Program-made: the position numbers and the translations under genes
Shown here: one piece after another, positions 1 through 13,090 of the stretch
How the letters are laid out: every line of letters starts with the position of its first letter
Numbering within the stretch: position 1 is the stretch's first letter
The notes under the pieces: model-generated
What the model saw: the letters and a program-made list of their open reading frames with translations, nothing else
Told to the model about the DNA's origin: nothing
The model's database searches: none
Assembly: GCA_022605955.1 (NCBI GenBank)
Contig: JAKCOZ010000007.1
Coordinates: 13,273,501-13,337,500, forward strand
Direction: 5' to 3'
DNA: 64,000 nucleotides
Source of the DNA: Rallus limicola
Taxonomy: Eukaryota; Chordata; Aves; Gruiformes; Rallidae

Positions 1-2505
1 CAAATAGGATGAAATTATGCATGTGCTATTTCTGCTAATTTTTGTGGTTTAAGGGATTATTTAGCAAAGCTAAAATTTCTGAGCATGCTGATTTTGAACT
101 CTGATATTAGTAAGTCTACTAGCACTTAGCAGAAACACTGCCCATTATTATTTTGTTGGCAGGGTCATTAAGAGTCCACCAGCAATAACAAAATGTGAAG
201 CAGAGAGGACTATACATGAACAACTGGTATGTAAGCAGGGTCATGTCAAGAGAGGGATCAGGATGGAGTTGAAAATTTTGTCTAAGTGAATAATTAAAAA
301 ATGGTAATTTCCCCACTTCTCAAACACAATCAGAAGGGATAGGGAAGGTGCTTTTATTTCAGCCACTTTCCTGGGCTAGGACAAGCTAGGTAGGGGGGAG
401 AAAGATATGCTTCACATTACAATCATTTTTGTCATTAGTTTAAACATCATAAAGCAGCCAGTACCCACTGTTCAACTTTAAGGGTCCTGAGGGTCCTGAA
501 GAATTATTAATCTGCTAGTAAAAATAACATTTTTCAGATTCTGCACTGTATGATGAGGAAGATTTTCCAAGGCAAAAAGTTAACATGTGCAGGTGGCAGC
601 GTCTGGCAATCCATCTTCATAGGACTGGCAGTTTCTTCTTATTCCCTTACTTGATTCAACTGCAATACTACCTCTCTGGTCACTAATAACACAGGTTATC
701 ACTTAGCCTATTTCTGTAAAAACATCTTGCACAACAGAGAAACTGAGCACATTTTTAACAGGGCTGCAGCTGGGCTTTTTTGCAGTCATGAAAAATCCAT
801 ATAGATGCTTTTGCTAAAGTTGTGAACATAGTTTCAGCTGTTTATAGTGCAGAGAGGAGAGTCGATAACTCAAAATTTATTTAAAAAACCCAAAGCAAAA
901 CAATAAAAGGGCTAATTTGATTTGCAAAACATTACTGCAATGCAAAACCTAGACCATGTATCTCTAATTATTTTATTTGCACTTGAAGTTTTCGACTCTC
1001 CTTTGCAACTAAATTCTCCTCTGCACAAAATTGAAGAAAGCTGAATATAAACCATGCCTGCCTCTTTATGATCCTCAGTAGTCACTTGGTCCAGGAATTG
1101 TCAGGAGTGGCATCTCCAACTAGTCATCATATTTCATGGGTTTGGACACATTCTTGTAGAAGAATTTTTTTTTAAAAGTATCTTCAAGGCAAACATCTAA
1201 CTCATTTCTAAGAAAACAGATCATCAGGATGATTTATACAAGTGATAATAGGAATGAGTTCCTCAATAGCTCAAATCATTCACCTGTTATGATACAATAA
1301 AAAAAAAATTTTTTTGTAAGTCCACTGAAGGCTGATTAAAATTATAGGCAAGTACAATCTACAAATACTCTTTAACACAAAGATTTGTCATTGGTGTATT
1401 TTTCTCTGAGAGATGTTCTGGACATTTTTCTTAAGGTATCCATAAATAAAACCTGTACATTGAGTACTATAAAAATTTCTCAAACTAATTGAAAGAAAGG
1501 AAGAATAGGAAGCAACTTGCCCTCCTCAGACATCTACAAATTTTCACTTAGAACTAAAGCATAGTGTCAAAAGAAATTTCACCAAAAAAGAATCTTTAAC
1601 TTTTGGAAATCCCTCTTTTGTATTTCAGTTCACACTGTCTGAACCAGTCTCTCAACACCAGGAGAAAGCTTTCTGCTGATATCCATCAAACTCTAAAATT
1701 AAACCAAGTACAACTTTCCTTCATTAATATCCAAAGGGGAAGTTACCAGTCCAGCACCATAGGTCATGTGTTCATGTTTTATTATCTGAAAAACACCAGA
1801 TCCCATTCATTCAGAAAACATAAGATTTCCTGTCTGGATCTATGTAACACCTTTCAGTCACAATCACCAACAAAAAAAAAAAGACAGTGTTACAATTTCT
1901 GTCATGTTATTATAAAACCACCGGGTTGCTATGTTCCACTTTAACTTCTCCCCTTCTTTCATTAGCTTTTTTCCCTGGCTCCCACTTTCTTCTCTTAAAC
2001 ACCCATAATAGCACCACTTCACACTAAATTTCTTTTCCTTTAGAAAGAAAAAGTATCTTACTTGTTAGAAGTTAGAAAAACAGCTCCAAAGGCACGGAGA
2101 TATTATGCAGAAAGGAAGTTTATAGTGACAAACTTTTGAAGAACTCTGATCTTAAAACCTGACCCTTACACAGACACACACACAGAAGTTTCCACAATCT
2201 TTGAACTCATGTGACCAACTTTATCCTCAGCAGCAGCTTCTCCTTTTCTCATGTACTCATATTCAAAACTTCCACTCCAATGTACATAGATTTACTTACT
2301 ACATGCAGGTAACTTTGCATTTACTTCCTCCTTGTGATCTTTATTGTTTACTTCTAGTCCTCCAGCTCTGCAAATACTTACATATTTGAATGAAGTACAC
2401 TATTTACCTAATAACTGTCTCCTAGGCTTTTGGATATTACATCTTAGGAAAGTAGAGGCAAAATCACTAAACTTTCCTTATGTGATTAAAAATTACTTTT
2501 GCATA
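1..2505. other. AT-rich unique sequence, no gene seen
   Basis: No exon, RNA gene or recognisable transposon. The longest open frame (1603-1944, +, 113 codons) is rich in S, K, Q, H and N with no domain or signal peptide and looks like chance. Small features are an A10-T7 palindromic run (1299-1315) and a short CA-rich stretch near 2169-2186. Confidence 0.6.
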
Positions 2506-2552
2506 GAACTCAGTGATCTTAAAAGTCTTTCCAAACTAAATGATTCTACAAT
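2506..2552 (+). mobile_element. CR1 3' end remnant
   Basis: A roughly 47-bp stretch matches the terminal part of CR1 elements: a GTGATCTTAAAAGTCTTTCC block followed by a diverged AAATGATTCTACAAT tail, the usual CR1 3' ending. All sequence further 5' is missing or too decayed to see. It carries no coding sequence. The short match keeps confidence moderate. Confidence 0.55.
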
Positions 2553-5427
2553 ACCATGCTTTTCTTTATAATATTCCAAGCAAAATAGAAGAAAAAATCC
2601 TGGATATCTTTTGATGATAATATCCCCATAAACTGCTTTAAAAGTGGACTTTGAAAGTCAAATGTAAACGTCTCCTTGATGTTATCTTAAATTCAATACT
2701 GAATATGTTTTAGAAATTATCATTTTATTAGTTAGGTTAATACTTGATTTTATAGTTGGTTTATGTGAGATATAGATCATCCCTCAGAAAACATTTTCAT
2801 TTTTATGTTCTTCAGAAATTCCTATCAATATCTTTTCCTTGACAATCCCGTCTTGGTTATTTTATACTCTTGAGAGAAATATGGGGCTGAAAAAGGTTAA
2901 TGAACTGTGAATTTTGAGTGCTGTTATGCATATGTTGAGTTCATTTTTTTAAGGCATAGAACTACAGTCTGATTTCCCCTGTCTGGTTTCAGTGTCCATG
3001 TCTGTATATACCAATTAACATAAAATTCCTGTCTCACACCTACTCTACAATGATGTACCCTGTTTTGTGGAACTCTTCTTACATCCAAACTGGTCTAGAT
3101 CAGAATTTAAGAATCAACACAGCACATCATATGAGTATACAGCAACACACCTGGAGGGGAAAAAAATAGACACATTCATACATCCTTATCTGAGTATCAC
3201 TAACTAGAATTACTTCCATCATATTTTCTTATTAAGCCATGGCTAAAAGTAATCATATTCTAACACAGCATTAAATTTAAAAATTTAGTGCAAAAATAAT
3301 AATACTACAATATCTAGAAATGCTCAGAATGATTTAGAAGTGACTTATTGTTTGATATAGAATCCATGTGAATAAGATCTTCTCCATTGACAGTGCTGGA
3401 ATAACCTTTCTGTAAAGGGTTTCCCTTTCCAGAAAACATTGCTTCTTTTTTCGAAAGTGCAGAGGCATAAATTTCAGCACTTTGACTTTGTGAATCTCAG
3501 GCACTCCGCTAATACAAATAACACAAATTTTCATAGAGGAATTAAAATAACATTTGTTTTCCTGAAAGTGACATTTACAAAGAACCAGAATATGAAGAGT
3601 AATGTCTGAAATTCTGTGTTACTTCCTTCTCACTCTGGGGCTCTGATTATCTTTACTGTCGTCTTAGTCAGGTTGGGCACAGATTCTTGAGTACATGTTG
3701 CACATAAAGAGAGCAACACAAAGTTATTAGTATATCAACGGGGCCGTCTTGGAAAAAACCTCAAAGAGAGTAAATTTAATAGGTTTTGCACCGTCCCTTG
3801 TCAGCCACCCTCAAAGGCTTTCACTTATAGTGTTTCTTTGCAGATAAAGTAAGGGAAGTAATCTTTAATCTCTAAATACAAGCATTGTATCTCCGTCAGG
3901 TCTTCTGAACATAATTAAAATGAAAAGTAAAGTAAACATTTGAAAAGTCTTATAGCTCCCCCTGTTTTGGCAACAAAACTCTAGGCTGCCAGCAACTGGG
4001 ATTTTGGTGCTTATCTGAGGCAAATGCCTACCTGTTTGCTTATCTCAAACACAAATAAAAGATGTCACAAATTAAGGGTCAGTTTAGAGACTTTCCACAG
4101 CATTTGTGACAAAACCAGACTATCCCACAAGCTTAGCAGAAATTTGCCATCTTATTATCAGCACTTTATTAATTAACAGAAAAAAATAAAAATTTGGGCT
4201 ATTGAGAAGTATCAAAGGCTAAAAAGAAGACATTTAATCTATTATCTTCTAATTTCCTCCCAGACAGTAAAGAATTAAAAGGGATTTAATGTCTACAGTA
4301 ACAGGGGGCTAGTTAAAAATGTGGTGGCCAGACTAGTCTGAGAAACAGTTATGTCACACACTTACGTCAAATACAATTGCACACTCTCAAAGGCAACTGG
4401 GAGGAGAAAACTGGTCAAACAGACTTTCCAGTCTTTAGCACTGAGGCTCTTTAAATGCAAGATGGAGCTATAAGGTAAGGAGAGGAACACTTTGGAAGTC
4501 TGGACACCAGGACCAGAATGGGACAGCATATAATGAACTTCCTGAGAGCCATGCACTATACACTAAAATCTATGGGAACTGGGAATTAAGAAATACTCCA
4601 TCTAACAGCCAAAGCATCCATCTGCTTTCCAGAATATTTGCATGAAGAGTTTTGCATTGGTGGGGATTATATGCTCAGTGTTTGCTTCTACAAAGGTTGT
4701 TTGAAGATCCTGTTGTGTAGCATGTAGTCCTGATGTAGTGCTGGCTATGACCAAATGATGACTAACATAACACTCATTGGAAATAACTTTGGGTGGAAAA
4801 ACTCAACCTTCTGAGTAAAGCTATTGGGGATTATTGACAGAATAAGACATATAACACATTATTAGCAAATGGGAACTAGTCTGATGATACATTTTCTAGC
4901 CTTCGCCAACCAAAATTCCCAGCTCTTTGCAGATTTATACTGTGGGTATTTGTGTTGGCATACTTCACTGTGATTACTTGATGTCACATGCAATGGTGAC
5001 TGTACTGAAGTCATAAATAGGAGCGAGACTAACAGGCCTTACTGCATAATTAGCACAATATAGTAATAAACACATAATTGGGGTGTTAGAAGTCATTGAA
5101 AAAGAGACAGTGGAACTTTAAATGGAAAACTTCATTAAACAGAGGTTAATTAAAGTGAAGCCTCAAAAAGTCAAAATCAAGACTCAAAGTAACAGTGATA
5201 GCAGCTGCAGAAATAAATTAACAGAGAACACCAAGCAATCATAAATTAGTAAAATGGAAGAGTGAGAAATAAGAAGAGGACCAAGTATTGTAGCAAAGTG
5301 AAAACATGCTTATACAGTAGTGGAAGATAAAAATGAAGAGACAAGAATAAATGCCAATGAGTTATGGATTTTGCATTTAGAAAGGACAATAGTACAAAGC
5401 AAGAACTACCAGTATAAAGAAGATTAA
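2553..5427. other. Unique AT-rich sequence, nothing recognised
   Basis: Open frames stay at or below about 80 codons and are scattered over strands without consistent splice or codon signals. No tandem repeat, terminal inverted repeat or RNA gene was seen. Confidence 0.55.
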
Positions 5428-5678
5428 CAATGGCCTCAAGTTGTGCCAGTGGAAGTTCAGATTGGATATTAGGAAAAAAATTCTTCACTGAAAGAGTGGT
5501 AAAGCATTCGAACAGGCCACCCAGGGAGGTGGTGGAGTCGCCTTTCCTGAGGGTGTTCTAAATACGAATAGACAAGGTGCTCCGGGAAATGGTGTAGTGT
5601 TTATGGTGCTGTAGGGCTGACAGTTGGACTTGATGACCTTGAAGGTCTTTTCCAACCGTGATGATTCTATTCTATTGT
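5428..5678 (+). mobile_element. CR1 retrotransposon, 5'-truncated 3' end
   Basis: About 250 bp corresponds to the end of CR1 ORF2 plus the short 3' UTR. Readable landmarks in order are AATGGCCTCAAGTTGTGCCA, TTGGATATTAGG, AAATTCTTCACTGAAAG, GGCCACCCAGGGAGGTGGTGG, TTGGACTTGATGACCTTGAAG and the CR1 terminal repeat ATTCTATTCTATTGT. The 5' end is truncated, which is normal for target-primed insertion. Few changes from the landmarks suggest moderate age. There is no functional reading frame. No clear target-site duplication is seen, as is usual for CR1. Confidence 0.93.
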
Positions 5679-8600
5679 ATGTACACCCAGGTGTTTTTTC
5701 ATAAGTGATACACATTTCTTGAAATTTAATTAAAAAGAACTTTTTCTGTGAAGTAGGCACAGCCTATACTCATACTGATGTTTTTTTAAGGTAAGGTACA
5801 ATAAGTGATTACTAATAATGCTGCACAACTCAGGTGCATGCACATGTAAAGATGAGCACAAGCTACAAAGTTTAAACTTTGAATTTGAAAGGGAATTCAT
5901 TGAACATAAAACACACATATACAAATTTCATTAAAATCACTCCTAAATTTGTTTAGGAAAAGGACATATTTAAAAATTGTGAGATAAACTAGTGGGCCCA
6001 CCTGCTTTATTATTTCTGTTCTTTGATGTTCCCATAGGTTTTTTTGTTGCTGTGGAGTACAACATTTCTGACAGCTTCTAAAATGTCTAGGCTTTTGTGG
6101 GATTTGGTGAGAAGGAGAGGAAATGCTCTTGTTGGAGGAAGTAGGTCTGTCAGTAGCAGATTGGATTCTTACCCTCATTACTTTTGCTAAGTTGTGCAAA
6201 ACAAAACCTCAGAAATGCAGATCAGATTCTTCAGAACTCTCTAGCAGGCTGCTCCTCTAGAACAGCTCCTCGAAAATCCCCAAAGAAGCAATTTTTCATA
6301 CATGAGGAATGAAATATGATCATTCTTTCCACTCACAAAAAAAAAAAAAAAAATCACCAACTTACAAAAGGCACCCTAGGGTCATAAGACAAGAAGTACA
6401 ATATATTCCACATTTTTTTGAAGTCTTTCATTTCTTTGGCCCAGAATCAAGTTGTCAGAGTTCCGAACCAGAAGCTGTTACCTTGAAGAGAGAAGAAATT
6501 AACACAAATACACTGGTATAAATCCAGTCCAGAATTACAAAATCAGAATCGTAGTTGGAATAGAATACACATTGTTATGTTTTTTAACTGAGGCACTACA
6601 GTGTATCTTGGCAGTATTAACCCTATATAAGTTCCTCCCTTTCTTACAGAGATATGTGTAGCTGATAATATTCCATGTAAATGGAGTAAAGGAAAGGTCA
6701 AATAGATGACAAGTTTTTCTGAATCTTCATTATCATTTACCTAGCCCTCCAAAAGAATAATTTGATAAATTAATTAGACATTAAAAATTAAATTCAGTTC
6801 ATTAAAAACTATTCAATAAAAATAAAATTTACTAGAGGAGATAAAATATTCTATTTCTTGTGGCTAAATTAACATATCTCTTTTCCTAATTGCTAGTTAC
6901 TCATGCTCTACAAGGAGAAAAGAGGAATTCATCCTTTTACTTACCTGTCTGGCAACAGCACTGCAGCAGACTCACTGTTGTCAGACTTACTCAGGCATGT
7001 AGCTGGAAGAAGCATCTATATACCTCCTTCTTTCTTAAGTATGCACTTTGAGTTAATATTCTCAAATATGACCTCCACTCTCCCTCCTGAACGTCTGGTG
7101 GTTCCATCGCTAGCTTAAAATAGAGAGACTATTAGGTCAGCTCCACAGCCAAAACACAGCTGCAAAATGCCAATGCTTCTGACTGTCCCCAAGACACCTT
7201 GAAGTAGACAGAAAAATGAGGATGGTAAATATAGTGTTGGCCATCCCTTCCCCCTCACAGCTATATAACCTTACTTCACTTAGATCTACAGTTTCAAATG
7301 TTATCAAATAGCAAAAGAACAGATACCCCTGCAATTACTTTGCCACACTGCACTGTGAAACGAGACAACTTTTTCTATATAAAACAGATTTAACATAGGA
7401 AGGAAAGCACACTTTTATGCCACTTCTGTGTTTAAAATTTTTTGTTAGCCTGGTGAGTCAGTGGAACTCTTTGCCCTTCTGGACTACTCTCTTTACTGAT
7501 TTATTGCATGTTTATCTAACTTGGTTATGGAAAGTACTATTAGAGATGCAGATTTTCCTATCTAAGAAATTATGCTCTGGCTTGTAATTCTGAACTGTTC
7601 TCCTTAGTGAAATACTGCAAAGAATTCCCCAGTTTAGTTTAATAACCATGTTCTCTGAGGTTTCTCACTTTGGGTGGAGATACAGATAAACTTTAGCAGA
7701 CTCCCATACTGTGATTTTGAGAATCAAACTTTAATGTCATCTGCACTTGTATACAAATTCAGTTCAAGGATCACTGTGATTGCAAGAAGCTTGGAATAAA
7801 ACAGAAGAGTCAAATATGTAGCTAAGAGAAAGTCTGCCTGCTCTTAAAAATTAATCATATGTATCAAGATTGAAAACATCTTAAGGAATGTGATATTGCT
7901 GTACTGTAACAAGCTCTAAAAATTTTCCTGAAAGGTGAATAGGTCTCCTTTCTTACTGAAGTCTGGTAGAAACTAAATGTGAGATATTCATCAGTAACCC
8001 AAAAGAAACATGGAAAGTATAAAATTGTCAACTAGAAAACTGATCAGTAAAATACATAATTTTGGAAACACTGGAAACATTTTGTACTACTCTGATATGT
8101 GTTTATTTTTAGAAGTAAGGAATTATGCATTTCCTGCTGTCAGTGGAGGAATCAGGATCATAAACCTTTTGCAGCAACAGTTTATATGGGACTAATCCTG
8201 ACATTTACTAACATTTCTGTTGTACATTTAAATGTTTTCTAGATCTCAAACGGACTACTCCCTGGGGCATCTATTTGCTTGTCACAATACAGTGTTACTG
8301 AAGATCTGTCTTTTGTTCCCTGAACTCTGCACATTATAAATCATACTGATGCCTTTTCACTCATCCTCTGCTTTGTAGATTGGGATTTGGAGTTTCTGAA
8401 TTTTTCAAGATGACCATTAGTGGTGACAAAGTGTGCCTGGCACTGCTCCAGCTTGGTTCTTCCTCATCAAAAACTTGCTTTCTGTAATGTTTCTTTGTAT
8501 TTGTTTCTGTCACACTAGCACTTAGATCTACACAATAAAGAGCAACATTAGGTTATGCAGGTGTTATCACAGCAATGTGGCATTTAAATGGTAGAATACT

Positions 8601-10886
8601 TAAGACTGAAACTTAATGGAACAAAGTCATATTGAGGAAATTCAACCTTTATTTTTAATGAGAACCAATGCCTAGTGAGAATATATGCAACAAATTTGAT
8701 AAATGAATTACACAAATGAATGTTTATAACCTGTAAATACTAAGTTGGACACTTCTGAAAATAAGAATCAAATCCTAGCATGGGGGGATAATTTCACTTA
8801 TGTTTGCTCATTCCTCTTCGATTTTTCAGAGTATATTTTATTATATTTAGTATATTTAGACACTGGAGTCACTAGATAGCCACCTGAGAGTGCCATTATA
8901 TGGAATATCTGATGAAACAACATTTTATCTGAATCTTATTGTTAAAGGGCCTCTGACAACATTCCATGGACCAGCATAAACTCAAGGGCAGCTGTGAGAA
9001 ACAGCAAGGCACCACCAGCCTTCCCAGTTAGAGTCAAACACTGGCAGTTCTGGCATGCAGGTTGATGTTGTAAAGGGAACTGTGGTTTGGAATAATGATT
9101 TGTGTCCAAAACCTGGTGTACACAGATTCTTTTCACCTACCTGTATTCTCCTGCTGTAGTTTGTGATATGCAGGATACGAGTTGTTTCAGTAAATCAGTT
9201 ATTCATTAGATACTTGCATTCTGCAGATGTCTGGCAATTGCTTGCAATTTCAGGGTAATTGAAGAGTTATCGCTAGGAGCTCCTACAACCTCTGCTATGC
9301 ACAGATTCTACTAAGTTTCTAAGTGGGTGGTGTATAAAGAAGAGATTGAACAACCTTCCACATTGTGGATAGGATCTTCTTAGACAAAAATTTTCTAATT
9401 AAAAAAAAAACCTAACCACTCTTTTTTAAAGAGAGAACTTCCTCTGCCCAAAATTGCTTTCAAGAGTTATGCTCTGGACAGAACCGAGACATTTTTTGAA
9501 AGGAAATCAAAGGTTTTTTTATTGGAGTAAAAAACAGTTTGGAGATATACAAAAATGAAGGTTACTCATGGTTCTCTTAGACAAGTTAATCTCCATAAAA
9601 CATTATTATTATTCTTATTTGCGTAGGCTTACTGAAGGCAAGACACTCCTTAATGGCTTCCACAGTAAGAGAAATTAAACCCACAGTTTAAAAATAAGGA
9701 TGCTATTTACAACTGACTCTATGAACAGAACAGACTTCACAGGCATTATAAAGATTACCGTGCAACGGAAAAAAATGGTGAAACTATAGAAAACATCTCA
9801 GATGGAAAGTAGAATTAAAGTAAGAGTTTCTGAATAAAGGTTTGGGGGTTTTTTACTCTAATATGTCTTAAAATACTACCATCAATCTTCCTGGTCCTCG
9901 TGGAAAAGTGAAGTACTTGGAGTAAGAATACATGCGGAAAAGTGATGGTTTGTCTTGCAGCTGTGGAAGGATCATAGAATGTCAAAATGTAATCCTGCTC
10001 TGTAAAATAACTGCATAAATCAGTTGCACTTCCCTATTCTGCTTTTATCCTGAATCACTTAAAAATGGCTTAACAGCACACTTAGCTATTGGTAAGACCA
10101 AGGTTCTGTGGCCTGTTTAGGCTGAGAAGATTTGCAATACTATCTTCCAAGTGGATACATTGATGACTGGACTCTGTTTCAATGACAAGATAATACCACA
10201 TATACAAAAGAACTGAACCCTATGTCTCCTCCATAGGAACATACTAGCCATGAAACTTAAGAATCATGCTCACTCTTACCAAATACTTCTTGGCGTGACA
10301 ATCCTGTTCAATCACCTTAAAATTAATAGCTGAGCACACAAACTAACAGCACACCATCCTAGAATATTCAATATCACAGAAATTCTCCTGGTCACAACTC
10401 AGACGCCTATGGAAAAGTATCTATCCTTCCAAATGATCCATAATAAAGGTGGATTATAGCTAGACCTAACTGGTCCACAGGTTTTTCATTCCCATTGTTT
10501 AACTTCTGTTTCAGTGGTCTGTAACTGCTTGATAATGCCTATATTATACTCTCTAATGGGCTAGCTCATTCAAGGGATGACTGCCTGCTTTACCACAGCA
10601 TTCACTTATATACCAGAGAAAAAGAGATCGGCAGTATCCAAAGACTGTGATCCCAACACTGTAAACAAAATGCTGGGATAAAAAATCTTATGTCTGCATA
10701 ATAGCTAGATTTTTTTTTTAAATCATGATATTTAGAATGAAATACAGATCTCTTTCTATCCAGTTATTGCCTTTTCGTTGTATATATATAATTAACATTT
10801 ATTTTCCCTGTAAGAATATAATAAAATATACAGATTCACTTTTTATTTCAACCCAAGCACAAGAGGTCCATAAATTCTTTCACTTT
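5679..10886. other. Unique AT-rich sequence, nothing recognised
   Basis: About 5.2 kb with no recognisable exon or transposon. The longest open frame is 100 codons (5897-6199, -) and has no domain. A 17-base A run sits at 6337-6353 with no retrocopy recognised beside it. A GGATCATAGAATG string near 9968-9980 recalls a CR1 tail, but the flanking sequence does not support one. Confidence 0.5.
6337..6353. repeat. Poly(A) run, 17 bp
   Basis: An uninterrupted run of 17 A. No upstream retroposed sequence could be recognised, so it is treated as simple repeat. Confidence 0.85.
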
Positions 10887-11891
10887 CATAGAATCATAGA
10901 ATCAGAATCGTAGGGGCTGGAAGGCAACTTGAGAGATCATCGGATCCAACCCCCCTGCCAAAGCAGGCTTCCTAGCTCAATTTGCACAGATAGGTGTCCA
11001 GATGGATCTTGAATATCTCCAGAGAAGGAGACTCCACCGCCTCCCTGGGCAGCCTGTCCCAGGGCCCTGTCACCCTCACTGTGTAAAAGTTCTTCCACAT
11101 GTTGGTGAGGAACTTCCCGTGCACTAATTTTCAGCCGTTGCCCCTTGTCCTGTCTCCACAGACCACTGAAAAGGGGCTGGCTAATTCCCCCTGCATCCCA
11201 TGCTTAAGATAATTATAAACATTAATTAGGTCCCCCCTTAGTCTTCTCAAGACTGAACAGTCCCAGCTTATTCAGCGTCTCCTCATAGAGGAGATGCTTC
11301 AGGTCCCTAATCATCTTCGTAGCCCTTCTTTGGACTCTCTCCAGGAGATCCCTGTCTTTTTATACCAGGGAGCCCAGGACTGGACGCAATACTCCAGGTG
11401 TGGCCTGACCAGGGCAGAGTAGAGGGGGAGGATCACCTCCTTTGACCTGCTGGCCACACTCCTCCTGATGCACCCCAGGATCCATTGGCTCTCTTAGCCA
11501 CCAGAGCACACTGCCGGCTCACGGCCAACCTGTCATCAACCAGGACCCCCAGGTCCTTCTCCACTGAGCTCTTCTCCAGCAGGTCATCCCCCAGCCTGTA
11601 CTGAAACGAATGGTTGTTCCTTCCCAGGTGCAAGACTTTACACTTGCTCTTATTGAACTTCATTAGGTTTCTCCCTGCCTAGCTCTCCAGCCTGTCCAGG
11701 TCTCTCTGGATGGCAGCACAGTGTTCCTGCGTGTCAGCCACTCCTCCCATCTCTGTATCATTGGTGTACTTGCTGAGGGTGGATGCTATTCCCTCATCTA
11801 GGTCGTCAGTGAAGATATTAAACAGGACTGGACCCAACACTGAGCCCTGGGGAACACCACTAGTCACAGGCCTCCAGTCAGATTCTGCTCC
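10887..11891 (-). mobile_element. CR1 retrotransposon, 1.0 kb, 5'-truncated
   Basis: A minus-strand CR1. The left edge carries the reversed terminal repeat CATAGAATCATAGAATCAG, then the usual reversed landmarks GGATCCAACCCCCCTGCC, CTCCCTGGGCAGCCTGTCCC, TTCTCCAGGAGATCCCTG and TACTCCAGGTGTGGCCTGACC. It then runs into the reverse-transcriptase coding part up to about 11891. The insertion therefore reads 3' to 5' from left to right and is truncated within ORF2. The right edge is directly followed by a 145-bp sequence that is also present 1 kb downstream (see the direct-repeat entries). CpG sites are better retained than in older CR1 copies here. Confidence 0.95.
11433..11867 (-). pseudogene. CR1 ORF2 reverse-transcriptase remnant
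   Basis: Translating the minus strand gives the CR1 RT block [19 protein letters not shown] (RT motif B region), followed by DDLDEGI, and a C-terminal part with [24 protein letters not shown] and [12 protein letters not shown]. One TAG stop interrupts an otherwise continuous frame just before the MKFN segment (around 11679-11681), where relatives have a tryptophan. The catalytic FADD box reads YTND, so the first catalytic aspartate is replaced by asparagine. The C-terminal end drifts out of frame. It encodes part of the polymerase that copied CR1 RNA into DNA and is inactive. Confidence 0.9.
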
Positions 11892-12036
11892 ACTATATGC
11901 ATGTCACCTAACTGCTTTCACAACAATAAATCAAAATACTGCAAGGAATAAAAACCCCACAGAAAGCACAATGCACACATTCCTCATGCTGTCACTAATC
12001 ATAAGAGAGGAAACACTAAGACATCAAACATAAACA
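11892..12036. repeat. 145-bp direct repeat, copy 1
   Basis: This segment matches 12946-13090 in the same orientation and equal length, with 4 mismatches in 145 positions by hand alignment (97.2% identity). It starts exactly where the minus-strand CR1 loses similarity to its family. An overlap of about 3 bases (ACT) fits both the CR1 and the repeat. It is non-coding and has no LTR-type 5-bp flanking duplication. Confidence 0.95.
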
Positions 12037-12945
12037 TCCACTTTGATTTAATAAAGTTCTCTTTCATTCTCAAAGCTTCATGTCTGCATACATGGGAGAA
12101 AGAATGATGAACATCCTAAATTTTAAGACAATAATGAAAAACTAAAAAGTTTACAAGTGTTTCAGTTGATAAAATCTCTTCCAAGCAGTCCATTTAATGG
12201 ATGTCTGCTGGGCCTTCATAACCTTACTGTCTGTCTCATTTCCAGCAGCCACAACACAGACCTGTCACCATATTGGTTCACTTTGCACCTTTCAAGATCG
12301 GTATTCTCTCCTTATGGCTTTGTACAGATGTGTGATGTGTTCTGTAAGGAGGGTGCACCACAGGAACTAAAAAATCTACAGATTTTAGGAGCTCTTCCAA
12401 TTGGATATACACTTTTTTTTTTTTTTATAGCAAGCAAGGGACATACTGAAAGCATATCAAAATGTATGACTGTTAATCTCCTGACGTGTGATCCACTGTT
12501 TTTAAAGAGTAAAAGTAATGAACTCAACCCCCAAAAGATGCTGAATGTTGAGTCATTTATAAACAGTCCATTAATGCTGTCTTGGTTTCCTGCTTTAAAC
12601 TTCTACCTGCTACCATAGCACTTACCAGCCAAAGCCGTGGAACCAGAGAACAAGTGCATGAACTTGAACACAGTGAGAAATACCTCTGGGTCAAAAGTTA
12701 AATCAATCAGCATAGGTTTTAAAATAACAATTAAAAAGGGTATATATTTCAACCAAGTGGACTTTGATAATTTCTTTCTTTTAGATAGATATACTAAAAT
12801 ATTAGCCATCATAGCCTTAAGAAATTTAGTTAATTTGAGTGTTTCCATTTAACCAAAGCTTTAGACATTTCAGTTGAAAAAGGTTTTTTGTTGTTGGTTG
12901 GTTGGATTTTAAATGAGGACAATTATTGCTTTTTTTGCAATCATA
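12037..12945. other. Unique sequence between the direct repeats
   Basis: 909 bp of AT-rich sequence with a 14-base T run at 12413-12426. The longest open frame (12157-12618, +, 153 codons) crosses the T run, encodes an F-run there, and has no recognisable domain. A chance ORF is the best reading. Nothing retroviral is visible, which argues against a small LTR element bounded by the repeats. Confidence 0.55.
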
Positions 12946-13090
12946 ACTATATGCATGTCACCTAACTGCTTTCACAACAATAAATCAAAATACTGCAAGG
13001 AATATAAACCCCACAGAAAGCACAATGCACACATTCCTCATGCTGTCAGTAATCATGCGAGAGGAAACACTAAGACATCAAACATAAACA
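12946..13090. repeat. 145-bp direct repeat, copy 2
   Basis: Second copy of the 11892-12036 sequence. It is embedded in ordinary unique sequence on both sides, unlike copy 1, which touches a CR1. This makes it the likelier original location. The differences are one A/T change, one C/G change and a two-base change. Confidence 0.95.

Noticed and set aside
12157..12618. 153-codon open frame on the plus strand
   Set aside because: It crosses a 14-base T run, has no recognisable domain, signal peptide or codon pattern, and an opposite-strand frame of 71 codons is equally open. Chance ORF.
11892..13090. Small LTR retrotransposon bounded by the 145-bp repeats
   Set aside because: The left copy is preceded by CR1 sequence and the right copy by unique DNA, flanks do not match, termini are not clean TG...CA at the repeat edges, and the interior has no retroviral feature.
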